A program made the translations under genes and the position numbers. Below, piece after piece: positions 18,085-25,887 of a stretch of 64,000 nt of DNA. Numbering within the stretch: the stretch's first letter is position 1; every line of letters begins with the position of its first letter. A model generated the notes under the pieces. The model did no database searches. It was not told where the DNA came from and saw only the letters and a list, made by a program, of their open reading frames with translations. Location: the NCBI GenBank assembly GCA_965221785.1, contig CBDCSR010000003.1, positions 1,550,001-1,614,000 of the forward strand, in the 5' to 3' direction. This DNA is from BD2-11 sp965221785 (GTDB lineage: Bacteria; Gemmatimonadota; Gemmatimonadetes; Longimicrobiales; Gaopeijiaceae).

Positions 18085-20895
18085 CTAGAAGACGATCTGG
18101 AATCCTACGTTCAGGTTGCGCGGGTAACCCAGGAAGACCTCCGCCGAGTCCGCGTCGTGACGGTCGCCGTCGTCGTGGTAGCCGTTCCACCTGGAGGCAT
18201 CGGTGGCATCCTGGATGTAGACCGTGTCGAGCAGGTTGTAGACGTTCGCGAACAGGCGCAGGCTGCCGCCGTTCGCAATCGGCAGGACATCGCCGAGCGA
18301 ATACGAGGTGTGCAGGTGGAAGACCGAGTAGCCAGGGGGCTGCCAGGACTGGATGCCCCTGTCGGCCGCATTTGTGCGGCTGAAGGGCTCGAACTGGGCG
18401 AAGTGATCGCCGTAGAACATGCCCACCAGCGACAGGTAGGCAGCGTCCGACGGGTAGACCGAAGCGCTGAGCGCCATCTGATGCTGCGGCGCATCCGCGA
18501 CCTTGAGACCCGAGATGTAGAAGTCGTAGGACTCCGTCTCGGAGGACTGGTCGTCGGGGCGATAGGTGCCGGAGACATCCTCCAGGTACTTCCAGTTGCC
18601 GAGGGAGAGCGCCCAGTCGAAGCGCAGCAGGTTGCTGGGCTGGTACGCGCCCTCGGCCTCGATGCCCATGTGGCGCGCGTCGACGCCGAGCAGGTTGACC
18701 AGGCCGTCCACCCCCTCGACGCCGCCGATGTTCTGGACGAATCGGGTCAGGGTCCGGTTCCTCCACGTGGTGTGGTAGAGACCGAGCCTCAGAGTCAGGT
18801 CCCTGTTGGCGGAGCGGAACTCGCTGCCGGCTTCGGCCGAGAGGAATTTCTCATTCTTCGGATCCGCGTTCAGCGTGCCGTTGTTGTCGTCGATCACGCC
18901 GTCGAAGATCGGCACCTTGGAGATGATGCCCGCATTCGCGTAGATGGACCACTGATCGTTGAGGTTGCGAACGGCGCCACCCTTGATCTGGTAGCCGCCG
19001 ATGTTGCCGCTCTCCAGCGTCCGGTAGCCGTTCGTGCTCGCGTCGCGCCTGAAGAAGTCCACGAAGGTATAGGAGTTCTGCGCCCATCCCACCATCCCGT
19101 AGAGCGAGCCCCCGGTGGTGGTCTTCTCGGCCTGCGCGTAGGCGCCCAGCCAGTCCACCGTGTTCTCGTTGTGGTAGGCGATCTTGTCGCCGAGGCCGCG
19201 GTTCTGCTGGGCTTCCGTCCAGAAGTCCGAGCTGCAACTGCGGAAACAGTCGTTGTAGTAGGCGCCGCCCAGCAGGTCGCGCACCTCCCGATAATGCTCG
19301 ATGGTGGCGGTGCGCCAGTCGATGCCGATCTCCGTCGTGAGGCCTCCTTCGAAGCTCTTACGCAGCTTGGAGATGGCGCCCAGCGTGTTCTGGTTGTTGA
19401 CCGAGTTGCGCAGGATCCCCCGCGATCCGGTGGCGTTCGACCGGTTGCGTTCGATGGTGCCGTCCCAGTCCGCGAAGCGCTGGCCGTAGTCGTAGTTCCA
19501 CCTGAGCGACCCGTACGTGCCGGTACCGCCGCCCCGGCCGCCGGAATAGTACCCCACCGTCGTCAGGCTCAGGCCGTCCCCGAAGAAAGAGTACCAGTTG
19601 AGGTTGACCTGCGGTTTGTGGAAGTAGTTCTCCCGCTCGTTGAGATACCCGCTGTTGAAGCGGTCCCGTTGTCCCGCGTTCGGGCCCGTGCTGTTGTACT
19701 GGGTTCCGGCGTAGCTGGCGCTGACCGGGGCGACGTTTGGGCTGCGGCCCCTGCCCACCGCCGGGTAGTCCTCGAAAGCCCCGGCGTCGAAATTGTCAAG
19801 CGACCGTGCAAAGTCCGGGTCGAGGCTCGCGAGGTTCAGCTTGTAGAGGTTCTGCCCGTGACGCTGCGGCGCGCCCACCGCGTAGGCCTCGAGCCGGTTC
19901 GAGGGGTTCAGCTGGAACGACGTGGCCACGTAGTAGGCCCACGCGTCCATCCAGAGCGCGTCCCCGCCGGTGAACCCCTGGTACATCCCGCCCCCGGTCT
20001 TGCGCACCACGGAACCCGTGGCCGCGAACGCCCCCATGGGCCCCGTGTTCACCACCAGCGTCTCCTTCAGCATGTTGTTGCCGAGCCTCCATCCACCGTT
20101 GTCGTCCAGACTGCCGAGCCCGAACTCCTGCTTGTACATGAGGCCGCCGCCTTCCGCGGCGGGATCCGTGATGACGTTGAGGGTCCCCCCGATCGACGGC
20201 GTGGCCAGGTTGACCGCCGACAGGCCGCGCTGAAGCTGGATGCTGGTGGCGGCATCCCCCACTCCGTCCCAGTTGGACCAGTAGACCCACCCGTTCTCCA
20301 TGTCGTTGACGGGCACGCCGTTGATCATCACGGCGGTGTTGCGCTGGTTGAAGCCGCGCACGTTGATGCGCGCGTCGCCGGCGCCGCCGCCCTGCTGGGT
20401 CGCGTACACGCTCGGGGTCACGTTGAGCACCATCGGAAGATCCCTGGAACCCAACTGGTTCTGGATCTGGGTCTTGCTCACGTCAGTGAACGCCACCGGA
20501 GTCTGCCGGTCCTGCGCGCGGGTGGCGAAGACTTCCAGCGCATCGAAGGCGATCGCCTCCTGACTCAGGCTGAAGTCCAGCGCCAGCGACTGGCCGGCCT
20601 CCAGCGAGACGCCGGTTGCGGACTGGCGGCCGTAGCCGATCATGATCACTTCGACGGTGTAGGGTCCACCCGGACGAACTCCTTCCACCACGAACCCGCC
20701 GTCGTTCCCCGACAGCGCTCCGGTCTGGACTCCGGTCACTTCGTGCGTAACCACCACCTGGGCGCTGGCGACGCCGGCGCCCCCCTCCCCGGTCACGCGT
20801 CCGGTTACGGTTGCGGCCTGCTGCGCGGCCAGATCACTGGCGCACAGGCCGACCAGCACGGCGAAAACTGCATGCAGACGAATTCTGGACAACAT
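18085..20895 (-). CDS. TonB-dependent receptor with N-terminal carboxypeptidase-regulatory domain
   Basis: 936 aa. Signal peptide to about residue 24 (CASDLAAQ), then a CarboxypepD_reg-like Ig domain (VTGRVTGEGGAGVASAQVVV), plug (TQIQNQLGSRDLPMVLNVTP, GDARINVRGFNQRNTAVMIN, GVPVNDMENGWVYWSNWDGV), and a 22-strand-type barrel ending NLNVGFQIVF with terminal Phe. Imports a bulky substrate across the outer membrane with TonB energy; the substrate is not evident. No SusD partner is adjacent, so a SusCD glycan system is not indicated. No clear linked operon gene. Confidence 0.92.
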   Translation of the reverse strand: MLSRIRLHAVFAVLVGLCASDLAAQQAATVTGRVTGEGGAGVASAQVVVTHEVTGVQTGALSGNDGGFVVEGVRPGGPYTVEVIMIGYGRQSATGVSLEAGQSLALDFSLSQEAIAFDALEVFATRAQDRQTPVAFTDVSKTQIQNQLGSRDLPMVLNVTPSVYATQQGGGAGDARINVRGFNQRNTAVMINGVPVNDMENGWVYWSNWDGVGDAATSIQLQRGLSAVNLATPSIGGTLNVITDPAAEGGGLMYKQEFGLGSLDDNGGWRLGNNMLKETLVVNTGPMGAFAATGSVVRKTGGGMYQGFTGGDALWMDAWAYYVATSFQLNPSNRLEAYAVGAPQRHGQNLYKLNLASLDPDFARSLDNFDAGAFEDYPAVGRGRSPNVAPVSASYAGTQYNSTGPNAGQRDRFNSGYLNERENYFHKPQVNLNWYSFFGDGLSLTTVGYYSGGRGGGTGTYGSLRWNYDYGQRFADWDGTIERNRSNATGSRGILRNSVNNQNTLGAISKLRKSFEGGLTTEIGIDWRTATIEHYREVRDLLGGAYYNDCFRSCSSDFWTEAQQNRGLGDKIAYHNENTVDWLGAYAQAEKTTTGGSLYGMVGWAQNSYTFVDFFRRDASTNGYRTLESGNIGGYQIKGGAVRNLNDQWSIYANAGIISKVPIFDGVIDDNNGTLNADPKNEKFLSAEAGSEFRSANRDLTLRLGLYHTTWRNRTLTRFVQNIGGVEGVDGLVNLLGVDARHMGIEAEGAYQPSNLLRFDWALSLGNWKYLEDVSGTYRPDDQSSETESYDFYISGLKVADAPQHQMALSASVYPSDAAYLSLVGMFYGDHFAQFEPFSRTNAADRGIQSWQPPGYSVFHLHTSYSLGDVLPIANGGSLRLFANVYNLLDTVYIQDATDASRWNGYHDDGDRHDADSAEVFLGYPRNLNVGFQIVF

Positions 20896-21237
20896 CGGCT
20901 ACCCTCCTGGTGCGAAATACCGGCCTCGAAAAGCCTTGCTCAAATCGAAATCCCTCCCCGGGTTCGTCCTGCTCGGACGGGACCGGGGAATCCCGGATCC
21001 GACCGGCGCCGGCCGCGATGGCCAGCTCCGTGCTTCCCAGCAAAATATCATACAACCCCCGTGGCGGCAGCACCGCGAGGGAGTCACAGTCGCGTAACGG
21101 GCATATGGAACTCGGCGGGCAGCAACGCGAAACGCCCCGCGGCCCGAAGCGGGCGGCGGGGCGTCAGCGAGCATTCCATGCGGAGGACGGTGCCCATCAG
21201 CACGATCAAAACCCGTCCGGCAGGGCCCGCAACCGGG
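20896..21237. other. Intergenic region upstream of the TonB receptor
   Basis: 342 bp between the Cache gene stop and the TonB receptor start, both on minus. It holds the hairpin listed at 21132-21164 and presumably the receptor promoter. No small gene, riboswitch or clear Fur-like palindrome was recognised. Confidence 0.5.
21132..21164 (-). terminator. Hairpin terminator after the Cache-domain gene
   Basis: Outer arms ACGCCCCGC (21132-21140) / GCGGGGCGT (21156-21164), inner arms GCCCG (21142-21146) / CGGGC (21150-21154), one unpaired G on each side, AAG loop. On the minus strand it is followed by TTT. It lies about 75 bp past the stop of the Cache protein gene. Confidence 0.6.
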
Positions 21238-22185
21238 TCAGCCTGCCGAGGACGGCCTCGCGACAAGGTAGCGGCCGAAGATCCACGCGGCCGTCAGAAG
21301 GGCGAGCCCGGCGAGCGCCACCAGTCCGAGCGTTCTGTTCACGACGTCGGATGCTTCCGAACTGATCTGGCCTTCGGGACGCCCGATGGCGATGTACCCC
21401 TCGGGCGTCGCACCTTCACCTGTAAGCGGCGCGACCGCGAAGACTGCCATGCTCCCGTCCAGATCGGCGCCATGTACGATGCCGGGCTCGTCGGCCGTCT
21501 CGGGGAAGCCCTCCGTCCGCATCGCGCCGATGGTGTCTCCCTCGCTCTGGCCTGCCGGGTAGCGAACCAGGACGCGGCCCTCGCGGTCGAGCACCGTGAA
21601 GGTGGACGACTCGGGCAGTTCCATGTCCTGCGCGATGTCGCTCAGGGCGCGCAGGTCGATACTCGCGATCAGAACCCCTCCGGGCATCCCGGTTTCGTCG
21701 GGAATCGGGATGGCCGACGCGACGCCGGGGCGACCGGTGACGCGTCCGATCTGGTAGGCGCCGATGACGTGGCGGTTCTCGTTCATGGCGCGGATATAAT
21801 AGGTGCGGTCGCCCAGGTAGAGCAGCCCGTCCGGCTGCACGGAGCCGCACCCGACGTACCCGTCGAGGCCGATCACCCAGATCCCGTTGAGGTGGTTGGC
21901 CTGGTCGAATACGCGCCCCAGGACATCGGTGCAGTCCGGCTGCTGCATCCCGTTCACCTGCGGGAACTCCGCGAGCGTCGCCAGCAGTACGCGGCTCTCT
22001 TCGAGGAGCCGGTTGTACTCCACCGTCGTCTCCCTTGTGGCGCGCAGAAGCTCCTGCTCCTGATTGGCCAACTGGAGTGCACGGATCTCGCCGTTCGCGT
22101 ACAGGTAGATGCCGAGCGCCGGAAGGAAGGCGATCAGCACGAGCAGCAGGACACGGCCGGTGAACCCCGGATTCGACGTTGACAT
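21238..22185 (-). CDS. Membrane-anchored double-Cache sensor protein without output domain
   Basis: 315 aa. Helices at about 11-31 and 283-305 enclose a periplasmic dCache_1-type sensor (GIWVIGLDGYVGCGS, GDRTYYIRAMNENRHVIGAY, GVLIASIDLRALSDIA). In chemoreceptors and histidine kinases the second helix leads to HAMP; here the text stops at RYLVARPSSAG, just where HAMP would begin. So it is a truncated sensor, or a stand-alone binding protein working with a separate partner. Ligand unknown. Confidence 0.78.
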   Translation of the reverse strand: MSTSNPGFTGRVLLLVLIAFLPALGIYLYANGEIRALQLANQEQELLRATRETTVEYNRLLEESRVLLATLAEFPQVNGMQQPDCTDVLGRVFDQANHLNGIWVIGLDGYVGCGSVQPDGLLYLGDRTYYIRAMNENRHVIGAYQIGRVTGRPGVASAIPIPDETGMPGGVLIASIDLRALSDIAQDMELPESSTFTVLDREGRVLVRYPAGQSEGDTIGAMRTEGFPETADEPGIVHGADLDGSMAVFAVAPLTGEGATPEGYIAIGRPEGQISSEASDVVNRTLGLVALAGLALLTAAWIFGRYLVARPSSAG

Positions 22186-22341
22186 CGATCGGCTCTCCTC
22201 GTTGGGTGTGTTGTGGGTTTCGGAAATCTAGCACGTCGGTAGGAATTGCGCTTCGCCCCGCTGCAAGGTGTCCCCGGACTCGCCTGATCACTAGTTTTGC
22301 GCGCGCGCGATGTTTCCTCTCTCGGTGATGCCGACTGAGCC

Positions 22342-22869
22342 ATGAGCCTCGAATCCCTTGGGAATCTTGCGGAGATCGTCGGCGTTCTGGTCGTGATCGC
22401 GGGTTTCCTCTTCGGCTACCTGCAGCTCCAGCAGTACGGCATCCAGCGGCGCGCCACGGCCGCCATCGAACTCGCGCGCTCCCTGCAGAATCCCCGCATG
22501 GCGCGCGCCCTTCGCCTGGTTTTCACCCTCCCGCCGGGCATCGACGGGTCCGATATTCGCGAGCGTGGAAGCGAGTATGAAGACGCGGCCATGCTGGTTT
22601 GCCTGACCTTCGAATCGGTGGGCCTCATGGCCCATCGGCACATGGTCTCCCTGGAGCTGGTGTGGGAGTTCATGGGCGGGGCGCTGCTCGGTGCCTGGGA
22701 GCGGCTCGAGGACTGGACGCACGAGATCCGCGACCTGAGCGGCGACGAGAAATTCAACGAGTGGATGCAGTGGCTGGTGGAGCAGTGCTACCGCCGGTAC
22801 GGCCGGGAGGAACCGGCGTACCGGCGGTATGCGGAGTGGCTCCCCAGCGGGCGGGACCGCGTGGCTTGA
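22342..22869 (+). CDS. Hypothetical single-pass membrane protein (DUF4760-like)
   Basis: 175 aa. One helix at about 9-28 (IVGVLVVIAGFLFGYLQL), followed by a cytoplasmic helical domain rich in charged and aromatic residues (WEFMGGALLGAWERLEDWTH; EWMQWLVEQCYRRYGREE). The pattern resembles small proteins annotated DUF4760, but I cannot confirm the family. Start ATG 22342 has no strong Shine-Dalgarno. Divergent from the Cache gene. Confidence 0.6.
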   Translation: MSLESLGNLAEIVGVLVVIAGFLFGYLQLQQYGIQRRATAAIELARSLQNPRMARALRLVFTLPPGIDGSDIRERGSEYEDAAMLVCLTFESVGLMAHRHMVSLELVWEFMGGALLGAWERLEDWTHEIRDLSGDEKFNEWMQWLVEQCYRRYGREEPAYRRYAEWLPSGRDRVA

Positions 22870-22918
22870 GGGGAGGCCGCGGGGCTGCGGCCTCCCGGAT
22901 ATGGTTGGCCGGCTCCGG

Positions 22919-23557
22919 TCAGCCCGAACGGATCGGGATGCTGATGCTGGTCTGCTCCCACTCCATGACCAGATCGGCACCGCCCTCGGCCTCCGAGAAG
23001 GTGTAGCGCAGCTCATCGACCGCCTCGTCCAGCATCCCGGGCGTTACCGTGAAGCTGCCCACGTCGTTGGCCGTCACGTCGGGGCCGATGGGGATGCCCC
23101 AGCGCTCGTTGACCGAGTTGATGTGGACGGTCCAGTCGCCCATGGTGGGCGTGGCGTAGATGGAGTACGCGCCGGCGTCCAGGGCAACGCCGCCCACGCT
23201 CGCACCGGCGCTCAGATAAATCGCGGTCGCCTCGTTGGCGCCCATGCGCCAGGGGGCGTCGTAGGGGACCAGGGCGCCCATGATCTCCCGGGTCACCTCG
23301 GGGTTGTTGGGGTCCCTGCGCAGGGGCGCGCCGTAGCAGACCTTGACCATCACGTCGCCGAACGACGTGGAGGCGGACTCCAGCGAACTGAGCCGGCCCT
23401 CCAGGTCTCCGCGCACGAAGCAGTCGGGTTCCATGGCCATTTCTTCGGACTCGGCCATCTCCATGTCGGAGGCGGCCTCTTCTGCGGCCTCCTGCGCGCA
23501 CGCAGGAAGAAGGAGGACGAGGGCGAACGCGGCTGTCAGGGGCGTGAAGAGCTTCAT
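22919..23557 (-). CDS. DUF2911 family lipoprotein, second copy
   Basis: 212 aa. Start 23557 preceded by GGAGGAACC. Lipobox LLLPACAQE (Cys20) followed by an acidic, Met-rich linker (residues 23-43), then DUF2911: VKVCYGAPLRRDPNNPEVTR, LVPYDAPWRMGANEATAIYL, LDAGAYSIYATPTMGDWTVH. The Met/Glu linker might bind metal or simply space the domain from the membrane. It is divergent in sequence from the copy at 6832-7449, so the two are old paralogs. Confidence 0.87.
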   Translation of the reverse strand: MKLFTPLTAAFALVLLLPACAQEAAEEAASDMEMAESEEMAMEPDCFVRGDLEGRLSSLESASTSFGDVMVKVCYGAPLRRDPNNPEVTREIMGALVPYDAPWRMGANEATAIYLSAGASVGGVALDAGAYSIYATPTMGDWTVHINSVNERWGIPIGPDVTANDVGSFTVTPGMLDEAVDELRYTFSEAEGGADLVMEWEQTSISIPIRSG

Positions 23558-23766
23558 GCGGTTCCTCCACCAGAGGGAATGCTTAACAGCGAGTGCGTCG
23601 GGCGGCGGCATCTCCCGACACGCGACGCGGAAACACCGGGCTCGCACGGTAGGGCGGCTTCGGATAGGATGATGCGCGCCCGAAGTCCGGTCAAGTCGGA
23701 TGGCGGGTCGTGCGGCGGCTCCGCGAGGAGCGCGCACGGGGGACGGAACTTGCCCAGGGAGATGCC

Positions 23767-24756
23767 ATGAAGGCCGTATTGATGGACGGTTTCGGGGATG
23801 CCGGGGTGTTGCGCCGGGACGAAGCTCCCAGGCCGGAGCCGGGTCCGGGCCAGGTGCTGGTCGAGGTGGTGGCGACCACCGTGAACCATGCCGACATCAG
23901 CCAGCGGAAGGGGAAGTACCCCCCGCCCCCCGGCGAGTCGGAGATCCTGGGGCTCGAGGTGGCGGGCGTAGTGCGCGAGACGGGACCCGGTGTCGAGCGC
24001 TTCGGTCCCGGCGACCGGGTGATGACACTGGTGGCCGGCGGGGGATACGCCGAGTTCGCGTGCGCCTACGAGGGCCACCTGGTACGGGTCCCGGAGGCGC
24101 TCTCCTGGGAGGAGGCGGCGTGCGTCTGCGAGACCTACGTGACCGCGTACCTCAACCTGTTCATGCTGGGCGGCCTCGGCGACGCGGACGCGGTGCTGTT
24201 GCACGGCGGCGGGGGCGGGGTGAACACGGCCGCCATCCACCTGTGCCGCACGCTGGTGCCGACCGCGCGCATGATCGTGACCGCCTCGCCGGGCAAGGTG
24301 GAGCGGGTGCGGTCGATGGGGGTCCACCACGTGGTGGACTACACGGCCGAGGAGTTCGCCCCGGCCGTGCGCGCCTTCACGGGGGGACGGGGGGTGGATG
24401 TGGTGCTCGACCACATCGGGGCCGCCTACCTGAAGGGCAACCTGAAGGCCATGGCGCCGGGCGGCCGCCTGGTCGTGATCGGCCTTATGGGCGGACTCAA
24501 GGCGGAGCTGAACCTGGCCCTGCTGATGGTCAAGCGGCACACGATCATCGGCTCGGTGCTGCGCTCGCGTCCTGTGCCCGAGAAGGCCGACATCATGGCC
24601 GAGTTCGAGCGGGTGGTGGTCCCCCATTTCGCCGCCCGCCGTATCGTGCCCCTCATCGACGCAGTCTATCCGCTGCGGGAGGCGGCCGAAGCACACCGCC
24701 AGATGGAGGCGAGCGCGCACTTCGGCAAGCTGGTGCTCAGGGTCAGGGAGAGTTAG
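23767..24756 (+). CDS. Zinc-independent quinone oxidoreductase, PIG3/YhdH-like MDR family
   Basis: 329 aa from ATG 23767 (AGGGAG upstream). Medium-chain dehydrogenase/reductase fold: MKAVLMDGFGDAGVL, NHADISQRKGKYPPPPGESE, LGLEVAGVV, an NADPH-binding GGGGGVNTAAIHL, ending AHRQMEASAHFGKLVLRV. The PIG3 subgroup reduces quinones and enals with NADPH. The zinc-binding residues of alcohol dehydrogenases are absent. Its stop is only 6 bp from where the frameshifted RES toxin would originally have ended. Confidence 0.9.
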   Translation: MKAVLMDGFGDAGVLRRDEAPRPEPGPGQVLVEVVATTVNHADISQRKGKYPPPPGESEILGLEVAGVVRETGPGVERFGPGDRVMTLVAGGGYAEFACAYEGHLVRVPEALSWEEAACVCETYVTAYLNLFMLGGLGDADAVLLHGGGGGVNTAAIHLCRTLVPTARMIVTASPGKVERVRSMGVHHVVDYTAEEFAPAVRAFTGGRGVDVVLDHIGAAYLKGNLKAMAPGGRLVVIGLMGGLKAELNLALLMVKRHTIIGSVLRSRPVPEKADIMAEFERVVVPHFAARRIVPLIDAVYPLREAAEAHRQMEASAHFGKLVLRVRES

Positions 24757-24782
24757 CTGGCGCTACCGCCGGCCGGAGGTCT

Positions 24783-25256
24783 TCACGAGCCCGGGATCGT
24801 AGCGGTACTCCCTGATCTCACCGGCTCGAGCCTGCAGAAATCCGGATGGGCGGGATTGACGACGTAGTTGACCTCGCCGATGACTACGGCGCTCGGGACC
24901 GTGAGGACGGCGGACTCCAGCGAGGCGAGCCATCGGTCGCCGATGCCCTGGGTGGCGGGGTGCAGGCTCGTACAGGCCCAATCGGCGGGCAACTGCTGAC
25001 GATCCACCGCCTTGAGGAGATCCGGCGGGATGCCCACGCGGAGCTTGCGGTACGCCTTCAGCACATCGCTATCTCGGAGACGAACGAGCAGCTCCAGGCT
25101 CGCCAGTGCCAGACTGCCTGCCAGGTAGACCGCCCTCCGCCCCGGGCTGCTCCAGCGCCCGCCATTCCAAAGAGTGCCGTCCCCGGAGAGCATGTCTTCG
25201 ACGGTGCGAGAATACTCCGGCGCGGCCAGTCGCCATCCATGGATCAGGCTCGCCAC
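24783..25256 (-). CDS. RES-domain toxin, C-terminally frameshifted
   Basis: 157 aa from GTG 25256, right after the antitoxin stop with AAGGG just upstream. RES motifs are intact: HGWRLAAPEYS, WNGGRWSSPGRRAVYLAGSL, ALASLELLVRL, GDRWLASLESAVLTVPSAVV, NYVVNPAHPDF. RES toxins degrade or ADP-ribosylate using NAD+. After HPDFCRLEP the frame goes to VRSGSTATIPGS and stops, while the +1 frame reads EIREYRYDPGLVKTS, which is the family C-terminus. A single-base loss near 24820 explains this; the ancestral stop would be at 24763. Activity is therefore uncertain. Confidence 0.85.
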   Translation of the reverse strand: MASLIHGWRLAAPEYSRTVEDMLSGDGTLWNGGRWSSPGRRAVYLAGSLALASLELLVRLRDSDVLKAYRKLRVGIPPDLLKAVDRQQLPADWACTSLHPATQGIGDRWLASLESAVLTVPSAVVIGEVNYVVNPAHPDFCRLEPVRSGSTATIPGS

Positions 25257-25260
25257 ACCC

Positions 25261-25671
25261 TTAGCTGAAGATCCCGTGGCGAATCCGTCCGATGACCTGT
25301 TCCACTTCGCGGCTCCCCACCTCAGTGGATGCCCGTTCGAGCGGTGACTCGCCCTCAAGCAGCTCGTGCGGATCCCCGAGCCACCGGCGAGCGGCTTTGC
25401 TATCGCCCAGCATCATGTCGTGGACCAACGCCACCAGACGGGCTACGCGCACCAGTCGATCCGACTCCTCCTCCGTCAGCCGCTCCGCCTTTCGCCTCCG
25501 GGCGAGAGTCGTGGAGGGCAGTCCGATCACTCGGGCGAGCGCGAGGCGCCCGACCCCGGCGGCGGCGGCGACCTCGTCCAGCATCGAAAACGGCAGGCCG
25601 CTCCGAACCATAGCCACCGCCCCCTCGCGAACGAGAAGAGGCTTGAGAGCCTCCGGCTTCTCGTATCTCAT
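25261..25671 (-). CDS. Xre/MbcA/ParS-family antitoxin (DUF2384) of the RES toxin
   Basis: 136 aa from ATG 25671; a GTG at 25677 is an alternative but has worse ribosome-site spacing. N-terminal helix-turn-helix (LDEVAAAAGVGRLALARVIG, LPSTTLARRRKAERLTEEES) and C-terminal DUF2384 toxin-binding part (DSKAARRWLGDPHELLEGES, ending EVEQVIGRIRHGIFS). The stop lies 5 bp before the toxin GTG. Binds RES and probably represses its own promoter at 25681-25710. Confidence 0.87.
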   Translation of the reverse strand: MRYEKPEALKPLLVREGAVAMVRSGLPFSMLDEVAAAAGVGRLALARVIGLPSTTLARRRKAERLTEEESDRLVRVARLVALVHDMMLGDSKAARRWLGDPHELLEGESPLERASTEVGSREVEQVIGRIRHGIFS

Positions 25672-25680
25672 CGACACTCA

Positions 25681-25710
25681 CCAAATGGTATCTGTCCAAG
25701 TGCCATTTGG
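25681..25710. promoter_or_regulatory. Dyad operator upstream of the RES antitoxin
   Basis: CCAAATGG (25681-25688) and CCATTTGG (25703-25710) form a perfect 8-bp inverted repeat with a 14-nt centre, 9 bp from the antitoxin ATG. Position and symmetry suit autoregulation by the HTH antitoxin. Inferred only. Confidence 0.55.
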
Positions 25711-25887
25711 CGACATCGTAACGTCATTCGTCCGCGTCGGCAAGCTTTCGGATCCGCCTCTCCCCCGGCATCGCAACCCACGTGTCTTCGCCTTCCTTGG
25801 CAGGCCGCGCGCGGCTCCCTAGCTTTGCCCGGACTCGCGGGGAGGCCCGCGCGGCTCCATTCGCAAGCCATCACGGAGGATCTGCTC

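Noticed and set aside
21181..21240. TGA at the end of the Cache gene as another Sec codon
   Set aside because: The sequence after it shows no family conservation and no Cys column is known here; simple termination fits, with a terminator hairpin downstream.
17995..22182. 1395-codon plus-strand frame opposite the TonB receptor and Cache genes
   Set aside because: Composition of antisense reading; the minus strand has clear signal peptide, plug and barrel.
22299..22310. GCGCGCGCGCGA alternating tract
   Set aside because: Too short and expected at this GC content; no structural or regulatory claim.
24763..24815. TGA at the end of the frameshifted RES gene as a Sec codon
   Set aside because: The conserved tail is recovered by a frame change, not by reading the stop.
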